Assembly: GCA_014925825.1 (NCBI GenBank)
Contig: JACGCK010000058.1
Coordinates: 1-64,000 of the forward strand
Length of the DNA: 64,000 bases
Reading direction: 5' to 3'
Origin: Pholiota molesta
Taxonomy: Eukaryota > Basidiomycota > Agaricomycetes > Agaricales > Strophariaceae
Made by a program: the position numbers and the translations under genes. The notes beneath the pieces were generated by a model that saw nothing but the letters and a program-made list of their open reading frames with translations, was not told the DNA's origin and ran no database searches. Positions 11,849 to 23,700 of this stretch are shown in pieces. Position 1 is the first letter of the stretch. Each line of letters begins with the position of its first letter.

Positions 11849-12138
11849 ATGGACGCCCACCCCGACCTTAATGCTCTTCCTAAAGTCAATAAACACCTCA
11901 TGTAGTGCCGTCGATACAAGCATAGATCTCGCCAATACCGTAGTCGCCAGTGTGAAAGATGTCGGTGAGATGCTAGATGGTGTCCCATATATCAAATCGT
12001 TATCTGGGGTGATACTTTAGATAATCAAAGTTAGAGACGTATGTCGATGCCCTGTCTAATCATTGTGATGTGTCGTATCCAGAAAATCAGAGCGATCAAG
12101 CAAGCAAAGATGCCGCGAGATCATCGACAAGGTGCTCC
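11849..12138 (+). pseudogene. Truncated copy of the NLR N-terminal exons
   Basis: The ATG at 11849 sits in the same GCCGCCATGGACGCC context as the intact gene at 12652. A copy of exon 1 follows (SAVDTSIDLANTVVASVKD, GVPYIKSLSGVIL). A frame change occurs near the start, and CAG has become TAG at 12018, ending the frame. A degenerate exon 2 follows (12083 to about 12138, CGATGCCGCGAGATC equivalent: AGATGCCGCGAGATC). Similarity to the intact gene also extends upstream into the promoter (from about 11690). The NTPase and TPR parts are absent. Confidence 0.85.
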
Positions 12139-12533
12139 GGATTGACGTCCCCAGTATAGATCTGCCGACGGCGACCTTGGTGTCCGGGACAAAGTGGAGG
12201 AGCCCGCACTGCAGACGCCAGACCATAGTTGTCTCGCATGGGTCGCCGATTACATGGGACGAGTTGCCTGATAGGGTCTCTGGGTGCCGTAGTTGCTGTT
12301 GGGGCTGTGAGGAGGTGGGAAAGAAGGACTGCGCACTGAACACGAAAAATCGTTTACATAGGGTAAAGCATGGTGGAAACAGATTATGTGTGGCGGCGTG
12401 ATGAGTCCACATTGTACTCCTAATCTATGCATTTGACTTATAAACTATACATTGGCATGTGGTGCTCTAGTTAGAGCTCAAAGGCAGTGTCGACGTCGTA
12501 GGCAGTGGACATGCAAATCCATTGCGAATTACT
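12139..12533. other. Spacer between the NLR fragment and the intact NLR gene
   Basis: Short open frames on both strands, none recognisable. The final about 90 nt is the probable promoter of the NLR gene. Confidence 0.4.
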
Positions 12534-12543
12534 TATAAATATA
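12534..12543 (+). promoter_or_regulatory. TATA element of the NLR gene
   Basis: TATAAATATA lies 118 nt upstream of the ATG at 12652. Related TATA-like strings precede both truncated copies (near 11738 and 43156), so the promoter was duplicated with the N-terminus. Confidence 0.5.
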
Positions 12544-12651
12544 TGTCGAGGCTGTGATCAAGAGAGCTGTCAGTGAATGTCAACACCACAAAACATATAA
12601 CATCGTACTTTGTTTCTCGTGTACAAGGTTATCCCCTTTTTTGCCGCCACC

Positions 12652-15600
12652 ATGGACGCCAATGAAAACCCTAATGTTCCTGCTACGAACAATCAAAACT
12701 CATCTAGCGCTGTCGATACCGGCATAGAGCTCGTCAATACTGTAGTCGCCATCGTAAAAGAGGTCAGTGAGATGCTGAACGGCGTCCCATATGTGAAATC
12801 GTTGTCGGGTGTGATACTTCAGATCATCAGAGTTAGAGACGTAAGTTGCCACCGTTTACTATTATGTATGCCTTTTGACATTGCGATGTACTGTATCTAG
12901 GAAATCAAAGCAAATAAGCAACGATGCCGCGAGATTATCGATAAGGTACTCCGCATGTCGAAATCGATCTATCAGAAGCTGGCCGAGGTCGCGCAGTCGA
13001 GCCAAAGGGAGAAATTGAGCAGGTTAGAGAGCCAATTGAGCGAGCACACTCGGTAAGGTTTATTGGTAACAATATGTATTATCAAGCACTGAATCTGACT
13101 TTAAGTGCCCTCATCGCCGTTCACGATGCATTAGAGAGACACAGATCATCTCGAACTGGATTGGCCCGCCTAATAAATCGTGGGTTGGATGAATTAAACG
13201 AGCATGATCGCCGTCTCGACGAGCTAAATACTCAACTTATTTTGGTGCGCGAAATATTGTTTCGAAATAAATTTGGTGTATTGATAACTACGGTTCAAAC
13301 TACAGGATATCATCTTTCGCATTACGATGGAGCAAGTCGGTTCTGGTCCCGTATCAAATCAACAGACATTTCCTGAGTATGTGGAACTCTCATTAATTAT
13401 TATGCATTAACACAACTCAAACAACGTTCCCGGTACTCTTAGTATTCCAGAACATATCCTTCCGCCGAAGCCCATCCTGATGGTCGAGCGCGAAACCCAA
13501 TACGATACTGCACTCGAGGTCCTCCTTCGCACAGAACCATCTCGTGTCGCCATTCTGGGGGGCGGCGGATTCGGGAAGACGACATTGGCGCGATCGATTC
13601 TTCATGATCCAAAGATCATCGAGCACTACAAATATCGATACTTCTTATCCTGCGAGGCGACGGCTGATGTCGATGCTTTGCTTTTGGGTATCTGCAATAT
13701 GCTGGACATCAAGGCTACGCCCTCCGCCATGCTAGCATCTATAAGACACAGACTAGAGACGTCTACTACCCTGCTCTGTCTCGATAACTTTGAAACTCCC
13801 TGGGAGCCCCCGTCCACTCGGACGAGGATAGAGGATGGATTAACAGCCATCGCCGACATTCCCAATTTGTCTCTCATCATCACGATACGCGGTACCCAAC
13901 GACCCTCCAAAGTCGCATGGTCGCACCCTCAGCTACCACCCTTACCGACTTTATCCTCCGACAGTGCGCACGAAATCCTGCAGAATATCTGCCCAAACCA
14001 CGAAGTCGATGATTTTACCCAGCAACTTCTCGATGGCGTCGATGGAATACCCTTGGCGATCACGCTGATATCAACATTGCTTCGCGACGGGGAGTCATCG
14101 CGAGAATTGTGGACTCGGTGGACGAAAGAGCAGACTGCCGTCGTTGAGAATGGTGGTGAAGGTCGCGAGTCCAACCTGAATACGTCGATAGCCCTGTCGA
14201 TGAATAGTCCTCGAATGATCAAGGATCCCGATTCTCTCACTCTCCTGGCTGCTCTATCATTGCTGCCTGATGGATTCCCATCTGCTTCAATTGACCGACT
14301 CGAAGAATATCTTGGCATCACTGAAATACGAAAACTCTTACGGACTTTGCGAGCTGTTGCGTTGATCAAGCCAGAGGATAACACCCCATCTCCTCGCATA
14401 CAAATGCTGTCCCCAATCCTCTTTTTCTGCCATCAATTCCTCTCTTCGGAAATATCTCTTGTGCTTGGTCCGCTTACCGAATATTACATTCCCATGATGT
14501 TCTGGGCAGATGGCCAAAGTCTTAATCCCCACATTTACCAGCAAGTCACTCCGGAAATTCAGAATATCCATTCGATCTTCCAGAAAGCATACATTTCTGG
14601 CTACGAGCGGGATATGGGGGTGCTCATAGGGTGTACTGCGATTCTCGTTGACTGGTCGCGGAAGATTGGGTACATGAATCGGGATACCATTCAAATGGCG
14701 CTCACTCGATCTGCGAGCCATCCGATACCACGCGCGCAGTGCCTCATAGCATTGGGCGGGTTATGTTTTTCGGAGGCCCACTTCATAGAGGCTGAAAAGT
14801 GCCATCGAGAGGCTGCAGAGCTCTTCAAAGAGGGGAATTCTACCGCGTTTGAAGCAATGGCATTGGACAAACTCGGCGCTGCCCTTGCCAGCATGGGGCA
14901 GCAGGACGAAGCCGAAGTTGTGTTCAACACAAGTCTTACACTCTACACCCAAGCAAATGATCAAATGGGACAGGTATATATCCGCCAAAGGCTTGGGAGA
15001 CTGTACATCGATAAAGGACAATATGCGGAGGCACAGACGAACTTGGCGAATGTGCTAGATGCCTTCAAACAAATGGGAAATCTCGTAGGTATTGCAGTGA
15101 CTGCTCTGGTCCTAGCCGACCTGCATCAGATCCTTGGTAATCTTACCATATCCAAAAACCTTGCCGCCGAAGCCTTAGCTGCAGCAAAAGAAACCAATTA
15201 TAAATCCGAGGAAGGACGAGCATTTCAGTGTCTGGGTCGTATTTACCTCCAGACAAATAGGCTTACAGATGCCAGACAGGCTCTCGAGCAGGCCCTTTCT
15301 ATCTTCAAGCAGCTGAATGATGTCGCCTATCATCTCATAGTTATCGGTGACATAGGGAATGTATACATCCAATCAGATCAGCTGTCTGCGGCCCAGGCGC
15401 TGCTCACGGCGTCTGCCAAAGTGGACCTGGACATTATTCAGGTACCCTTCATTCTTACCACCCTCGGCTGGGTTTATATCTGTGCAGATCTCTTCGACAA
15501 GGCCGAACCTCTGTTAAACCAAGCCCTGCTGCTCTCCAGAAAATTGGGAGCCAAGTACCGGCAGGCTGACGCTCTCGCGCATCTAGGGACTGTGTACTTC

Positions 15601-16044
15601 AGGTCCAACCAACTCGATAAAGCAAAGCGGACGCTCAATCTTATCTGGGACTTGGGGCGATGGAGGGATATCGAGATGCGCTGTTTATGGGTCCTTGGGG
15701 ACCTCTACATCGTCAAGGGACAGTTCAAAGATGCGGAACATTTCTTGGATGAAGCTATGGTAAACGCAAAAGATCGTAAATCCTCGTATCAGCAAGGCAA
15801 TATCCTTCGAAGCATCGGAACCCTCAATATCAAACGAGGCCACGTCGACCTGGCAATTTTCAAATTCCAAGAAGCGCTCGAGCTCCATCGCGAGGCGCAG
15901 TGGGTCTCCGAGCAGGCCACGGACCTCAAGCGACTCGGCGAGGCGTACGAGATGTCAGGGCGGCCCGAGGACGCAGCAGCGGCATTCAAGACGGCCGATG
16001 AACTTATGGAGAGCGTTCGCGAAGCGCGAACACTCGCGTTATGA
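12652..16044 (+). CDS. NLR-like STAND protein: helical N-terminal domain, P-loop NTPase, TPR repeats
   Basis: Probable cytosolic signalling NTPase of the fungal NOD-like receptor class; ligand unknown. The ATG lies in a strong GCCGCCACCATGG context. Exons: 12652-12840, 12901-13052, 13106-13244, 13306-13376 and 13443-16044 (introns 60, 53, 61 and 66 nt), giving 1050 aa. Residues 1-190 are mostly amphipathic helix, resembling the four-helix MLKL-type N-terminal domain of many basidiomycete NLRs (family assignment from memory). The NTPase has Walker A GGGGFGKTT (Lys about 229), Walker B LLCLDNFETPW (about 294-304), an ITIRGTQRP sensor and a GIPLAITL motif. From about 614 to 1040, TPR-like units repeat, such as ALGGLCFSEAHFIEAEKCHR. 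The frame is intact. Truncated relatives lie upstream and near 43.3 kb. Confidence 0.88.
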
Positions 16045-17103
16045 TGGTTTTTCTTTTTTTTTTCATGACATGGACATTTTCGAACGTACATACACCAGCG
16101 CATACCTTGTTTTTTTCTTCGCATTGGATGTATGTGGATAGGATTGCAACGAGGACCCGGCTACCATAGCCATATTTATTTCTCAGGCATCGTACAAGAA
16201 ACTACTTCTTACAGCTTGGATCTTGGCCTCTTCGTTTGCCGCTTGAGAGTGCAAAGTGGGACTAGCAGAGTACCCTCCTGCCCCCTCGTAAGCGAACATG
16301 TCTCATGGCAATCTCGGGAATACGCGCGCGACGTACAGGAAGCGTTGAAGTTAATGAAATAAGTTAGCGACACTGTGATACTATAACACCAATGGAGACA
16401 TATCTAGCTCTTCCTAGTTTAAGAGACGGGGTGTTTCCAAGATCATGTCGATCACCGTGAATAATACATTTCGCAGAGGTATGATTCAAATGACGAAACA
16501 AAGTGGACGCGATGGCCGGCCTCCGCGATGCCTTCAGCGATAGACGATGCACCCAACGCTCCAAAAACAGCTGAAGTGTCCGCCATCCAAGTCCCATCAC
16601 CGATGCCCATGTCCCACCATGCCTATGACGCACCGCGACCCAAAAGCCCCGCCCAACTGATCAAACCCCAGCTTACCTCGCAACGAAAGCCCCCAATCGA
16701 CACGCCAAGTACGCGCGGGCGTCGCGGGCACGTCGCTAGAGCTTTTGCACGCAGAGACGGAGCCTGGGTTGGATTGTCGGGTGCCAGACTCAGAAGACGA
16801 CGGCGAGAGGAGGCTATGGAGGTTTGAACGTGGAATGTCCACCACGGATACCAAGCGCCAAGTTCGAGTCCACGTTCCTATTAGTATGAAATTTTAGACA
16901 ACAATCAACATCTAACGCGTCTGGGGCTGTCGGAGCAGCAACTTCGGCGCGTGGTGATGTATGACTTGAGCATGGGAAGTGGATTTGAGATACGAGACGA
17001 GGTTACGAGTAACGAGGCAGGCGGAGTCTCATTGCGGGTCGCGACCATCGTGCAAGTTGAAGTTGAAGAGGAGAGTGGAAGCGCAGCCTGCAGTCGCAGC
17101 GTG
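16045..17103. other. 3' flank of the NLR gene and intergenic DNA
   Basis: About 16250-16350 corresponds to the tail of the pseudogene near 44.4-44.5 kb (shared GTCTCATG and ATACGCGCGCG-like strings), so the duplication included 3' sequence. Short frames at 16528-16827 and on the opposite strand have no recognisable domain. Confidence 0.45.
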
Positions 17104-20100
17104 CACGTGTAGAGTCCGTGCGCGGGAACGGGTCCGCCAGAATTTCCTCCATCATGCTGTTCTTCCTACCCACACCCTCCCTTGCCTACAATCGCGGCAT
17201 CGCTCCTCACCTAGCGCGCTCAACGGGCGTTATTATCGCTGAACGAATTGCTAGGGGAGAGCAGTAGAGCGTGCAGAAGAGAATGGACCGCGCAGGCTTG
17301 ATTGGAGAAGCGGCGAACGTTCACACGAGCCGTGCCCCGCACGCACTGACGCCCCTCTTGTGTTGACGCTGGTGATGGCAACGGACGGCGGTGGGCCCAC
17401 CTTGTTGTGCGCCGGAACGGTATGTTCCAAAAGAACATTTGCATTGTTGACTTTTGACAATGAGTACTCGATTCCATAGAAATTCGTTTGAAAGAACTCT
17501 GCACTCCCTACCTGAAATCCTGGCGTCGCGAGTCATCGCGATCCCGAATGCCTTATTACAATTATCCTCCTCTATCTGCCCCTACACGCTGCTGCTCACC
17601 TTCCGTCACCGCGAATATCCTCTACGGGGAGCACGGTCCCGTGGCAGTCGCCCGATATGCAATGATTAAGGGCAGCATATTGGCCAATTCCAACGGTTCT
17701 TTCTACATGCGTTCCCCAACATTCCGTATGCTGCGCGATGCGGCTCCAGCCCCGCGCTCTCTTCCAACCAGAAGCTCCGTTTATCATTTCCCATAATGGG
17801 ATCTCTCATGCCCCTCCGCTCGGTAGCCGCACAACCCCTACAGCCATCGCCGTCTCCGGAGTCCGCCCGCCATCTGCGTACGTGTGACCTCTCCCTTCTA
17901 CGATCTGAGCCCGCCCTCCTAACTATGCGCATTTCTCGTTTTATGGCGCCGCGGCGTGGCGTGGCCTCATGCGGCTCTGGTCGCGGAGTGGGCGAGGCTC
18001 CTCAAGTGCATGGTTGTCAGCCGGCTGTGGGTGTAGGCTTCTGGGCGGGTTTTTCGGACGCCTCCGGTGGATGTTCGCAGGCGCGATTGCTTGCAGGGGT
18101 TAAGTCGTTGTTTCAAAGATTCCGTTTGTGATTAGGTGGTCTGAACCGCGCATAGCTGCTGGCGAGACGCCGGGCCCGGCCTGCAGGTTCAGCAGCGCTC
18201 GCCCTCTACCGCGCATCCGCCCTTCTCGACGTCCAGTCGCCCGGGATATGTCGCCGCTCGCTCTCTGCTAGGACCTCGGCTCAGTCCCCGCCGAAGCGCG
18301 CTCGCTCCCTCGCTCGATTTGGAGATTAGTGTAGACACTATGTCTTGGCGGAAATGAGATGCGTGGCATGGTGGAATGGGCGGTCGATGTATAGCTTCAA
18401 CGCTATCTGTTGGTAGGTACAAATATGCGTAATGAGATTCTAACATTGACCTCCGAAAGGTGTTCCTTCCAAGTTCCGGAAATACAAGATTCATTGGCGA
18501 CTTCAAATAAACAACAGAGGCATAACAGATATCATAGGTTCCATCCTCCCTATCGAGCTAAATAAGCATCCGAAGCGACCGCCAGCGTGCTCTCTACCTC
18601 CGCCCCACGCTGCCGGACAGACGCCGACCATCGCATCGTATCGCGGGTCACCGATCGTCCTCGCACTCTCACCCCAGTCGCCCCTCGAAAGAAATGCAAG
18701 AGGAAAGCCAGCGGAACACGGACGCCAGCGAGCTCGCGCGTCCGAGTCCATCCGGGTGTGCATATGTGCGCCCAGCAGACATACCCGACCCGACGCCAAC
18801 ATCAGCTGCGCTCTGCATCGATTCCCCAGCGCATTCCGTGATGTCCCTTCGCGTGCACGCTCGGGTCGGGGATCAGTGCAGCAGTTCCATGGGCGTTGGT
18901 TGGCGGGGTGGGAGAGGACTGCTGGCATGGTGGAGAGCGCGGTAGGGATAAGTATACGCGTGGGCTCCTTGTTTTGCCGTTCTTTGCGTTGTGTTTTTTG
19001 GGCATGGAGGGCGTTGGGCTGATGGTAGTGCCCCTTTGTGGGCATGGGGAATAGGAGCATGGAAATTTTTTGTTATTGGAGATTTTATGTATGTCGATGT
19101 CGGAGGATACATGTAGTTCAGGGAAGAAAAACGAAAACAAGATAATTGACCGCTTCCGTGTCGATACTATAATCTGTCTGCTGTGCATTATCATGACGCG
19201 ACGGAGTCGATGGTGGTTGTTTAGAGGCTCGCAAGCCAGACGTTGTGGCCTCAATCGGGTATGTCACTCAGAAATTGAGCCCATCAGTAAGAAAAAAAAG
19301 ATGGCTCGGACACTCATTTCATTGATCAGTCGCGATTTCTGAAGCAGATACTTACCCAACATGGAAACAACATCTAGCTAGCGAGACTAATAATCGTTGG
19401 ATTTACAAGTAGAATCGATGATAGTACACGTACATAGAAGGGCGAAAAGATGGATGCGGAGCCACCAGACAACGAAGACACAATATCGAAGGCACGCTAT
19501 ACTCCGCAGACCGTCAGCCTTCTGCCCCCGCCACTCCGGAGGACTTCTATTTCATTGCGACATCGCGCTCGTCGGGCAGGAAGGACGAGAGCGCACACGA
19601 CAGGCGGTGGATGGGATGGTGCAAGTGGTGAGGTCGTGCGAAGGGCGGGACATGATCGCGGGCGAGGCCAATCAAGACCCAAGGCCGTGGATATGCGTCC
19701 GGAGACACGAGGAGGGAGGATAGTAAGAAATCGGGCGTCCATGAATGAGGAACGGAAAGTATTATCCCAACTGGGCAAGGCGATCATGTGCGGCGCCGAT
19801 CCTGGGCTCCTTTGCGGTTTTCACGGCATGGACGGTACGAAATACGTTTATCATGCCTGTAAGTGGAATCGAAGACACTTAGTAGCTAAGGGCGAAAACT
19901 GTGAAAATGGAGGGATAGAAAGAAACGGCGGATATCGAAGGCATGCTATACTCCACAGATCTTCTTTTGCCCCCATCAGTTAGACTCGCCAAGATTTACT
20001 ACCGCAGCATCGCGCTCGTCAGGTAAGAAGGACGGGAGCGCAAAAAGTGCGGTGGATGGAATGTGGCAGGTGATGGGGGCATGCGAGGAGGTATATCATC

Positions 20101-20723
20101 GACATCATGAATGAGGGAGGTACGTAGGGCTGGGCCAACTAAAAACGCAGAAGGTGGATAGATGTTCGGAAACGGGAAGGGAAGACAAGAAAATTGGTGG
20201 GCGATCGCGAGGAACGACCCTAAAACACAACCGCCATGATCATGGCGAGACAGCAGGCCGCCCATCGGGCGCCATAGCACGACTGAAAAGACCAGATCCA
20301 GGATCATCTACTCCCCGACGCCATTGGATGAATCAACACCCGGCACGTCTAGCTTTGTGGGAGTACCACCAGCGAGGCCGGGGATATGATGTACGACGCG
20401 AGCATGGGGAGCGGATGGATATGTGGAGGCTGTCATGTTGCGAGGGACTGAGCAGAATGGAAGGAGAGCGCGGCCTTTCCGAGAGAAATCGCGGCGATCA
20501 CACAAGAAGGAAGGCAGAGAGAGCGAAAGAAACAGAGGAGATCAGTTGGAATAATACTTGGTGGCAGAAGACTCAACTAGAAGTGACAATGAATGCTAAC
20601 GCCGTTGTGCCACAGACCCCGAAAAGCTCACTTTCCGGCTGAAAGATGGAATGCGGAGGACCAGACACTGGAGAGAGAGGTGAGCGAGGCACGAAAGTGC
20701 AGGATGGCTGATGCGTAGATTAT
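17104..20723. repeat. Array unit 1 (most divergent)
   Basis: Starts at the CACGTG anchor at 17104. Its proximal half (about 17.2-18.5 kb) matches the other units poorly. The distal half from about 18.9 kb matches well and carries two copies of the internal sub-repeat. Confidence 0.6.
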
Positions 20724-23700
20724 CACGTGCAGAGTCCGTGCGCGCGTCGGATGTCTTCGGGGTCTCTATCTCGGCGCTCGCTCTTATCTGGCCGTGGGCC
20801 ACCTCCAGCTCTCCTCTGCTCTTCATATTCAGGCCGTATATCCCATCGCTCGCAGCTCGCAGCTCGCTGCTTCTTACCACGAAACTAGAAGTGTAGGATA
20901 ACCAAAGCGAGAGATACTGTGGGCGGAAGGACGATGCCTAGTCATCACGAACAGCCCTCCAGCTCACCTTCCCTCGCCCATCCTCTACTCGTCCCCTTCC
21001 ACCCTCCGGATTCCCTCCCCATTCTCCCTGTCGCACACGTACCGCTCGCTCACTCTCGAACGCGGCTTCGCAGCCGCCCAACTCTGCGCACAAGCCCGCC
21101 GGATGTTGGCGGAAAAAGCTGCTGGGAAGGATGACGATGTGAAGCGAGCGCACACGGTTGCTGAGGACGGCGTGGAAGAGAGGATGGCACTGGGCCAGCG
21201 TGCCCACTGCTCCAATGCACAATGCCCCTCCGACGCCTGCAGGTGCTGAGTTCGTGCGTGGTTTTGTTTTGGTAACTTGCCCGAGGTCGTTGGGCGCGTG
21301 GCTGGTGGGCGAGATTGGTTGATGGAGGCGTCGAGGGCAGGCCGAGGGTCAGGTCGTGCTGCGGACGGAGGGCGGTGAGGCCTTCACGTTCAAGTTGCGT
21401 GTGGCCCGTGGGTGGGCGCCTGAACAGAGATGCAGAGCGCCTTCGTGCGCGCTCTCTATTCCCTGCCCGTACTTGCCCCTATCCGGGTTGGACCATCGTC
21501 ACTGCGCATATCGCCTCCCCCTCACTGTCTGTCTGGCGGGGTGTGTTGCTGTGTTGCCCAGATGGTATGTAGATAGGGGCAAATCCGCGGCCTAGCCTCG
21601 TCACATTTCCCATGTGCGTTCGTGTCCTCGCGCTGGTGTGCTCATTTTTGCTGGGCGGCGCCCCGCGCTGTTTCTGCGTCGGACGCACGAGATATGGTCC
21701 TCACTTCTTATAGGCGTGCGCCGCGCCGCGTCCGCCGTGGTACCCACAGACATCCCGCGCGCCGTCGCCTTCACACACGTTAAGCACCGCTCGCTCCTGC
21801 GCTTCCGGCGCGCCTCCGAAGCGCTATACATGTGCCCGCTCCGGACTGCCCTCCATGAGCCCATTCGGTGCGCCCGCTGGCATGGGGCGTTCCCATGGAC
21901 GATGTCGCTGGTCAAAGAGGTGGCGGGGTCGATGTGCGACTCGGTGGGCGACGACGACGGCGGCAGTGGGCGGTGCGTCCTGTCCTGGGGCGGCGCGATG
22001 GTATGGGGCGGCGCTGAGGTGACGCTGACCGTGGTCGGGCGGTGTTGGGCGTGCAGAGATCGGGCGGTGATAATGGGTGGGGGTTCCAGCGCTAGCTCGA
22101 GATGACAGGCGGTTTTTGGGTGGGCCTGCGTATCCCGCGGCGTTCGCGCTCCGTTCGTCTGTTCGTCTTTGCCTCTGCCCATTGTCTCCTCGCACACTAA
22201 TTCTTTCACTCTTAGGACTTCAGTTGAACATCCAACCAAAGCGCGCGATTTGGATTGTTGAGCTGTGGCCACCTGTCGAAGGGTCGATGGGCAGAAGCGG
22301 GCAGAGCGGGGCGGTATACTCTAGATCGCGAGGGCTCTTTGTTCTGCTATTTTTGCGTAGAAGCGGATGATAGTGATCTTTTCTTTGGAGGTAGGTATCG
22401 GGAATAGGAGTGGCATTGAAGATTGTATGTATGTAAATATTAATATTTGAGGCTACATGTAATTCGGCGAAGAAAAAAAAGCCAAAAACCAAGAATTTGA
22501 TCGCTGTCTGGCTCGGTACGATGGATCTGTCTGTTGTGTATTCCTCATGACGTGGACGACGTCGCTGGCGATCATCGTATCTACAAGTACGGTTAGGTGG
22601 AATCGCGATGGTGTCAGGAAAAGGTGTGAATATAAACATCGAAAGCGAAGGGATGTACCGAAGGCATGCCATAATCCACAGGCCATCTTCGGCCCCGATC
22701 AACTGAAAACACAATCTGCCATACCATTGCAGCATCGCACTCGTCAGGGAGGAAGGACGAAAGCGCAAACAAAGTGCGATGGATGGAGCATTGCAATTGA
22801 TGGGGACGTGCGAGGGGTGGGTCATGGTCGCGAGTGCAAAAGATACTCGTGGCCGGGCAATCAAACGATGAATCGGCATCTGGAAAGAGGGAAAGATAAG
22901 AAATCGGGCGAGCAAACGATAAACGGGGCCCCCGGACGCGGCTGGACAGAACATAGAAGAAGAAAAAAGGAAAATAACAAAGAAAAAAAAAAAAAGAGAA
23001 AATAGACAGCTTTCTGTGTTAGTAGAAGGGCGTGAATATGAATATGAAGAAATTGGAAGCGAGAACACGATATCGAAGGCATTCCATAGTCCACAGGCCT
23101 TCATCTGCCCCTATCAACTCATGAGGCTATACGATCACATTGCGGCATCGCGCTCGTCGGGCAGGAAAGACGAAAGCGCAGACAGCGTGCGATGGAAGGA
23201 ACATTTCGATTGATGGGGGCATGCGAGGGGCGGGTCATGGTTGTGAGTGAGGAAGGTACGCATGGCTGGGCCTGGGGCCAACCTCAAATACCGAAGATGG
23301 ATAGGCATCCGGAAGCAGGCAAAAAGTGAATGAGGGGATGGATATAAATTCGAGAGAAAAAGATATTCGTGACTGGGCCGGATAGATGTCCAGGAGAAAA
23401 AAGGGAAAGGGAAAGACAAGAAATCGGGTGTGATCGCACTGAACGAACCTAAAAGACGACCACCATGACCATGGCGGCATGGCCAAACAGAAAGCTCCCC
23501 ATCGCACGACCGCAACGTCCAGCTCCAAGATCATCCACTCCTCCATTCTCTAGTTTTTCCAATAAACATCCGGCGCATCTAGCTTTGTGTGAGTACCATC
23601 AGCGAGTCGGGGATGTTGATGTATGACGCGAGCATGGGGAGCGGATGGATACGTGGCGGAGCTGTTGTGTTGCGACAGCCTGAGCAGAATAGGTAGAGAG

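Noticed and set aside
22220..23104. 294-codon minus-strand frame in the repeat array
   Set aside because: Not preserved as an intact frame in the other units; composition and stops differ between copies.
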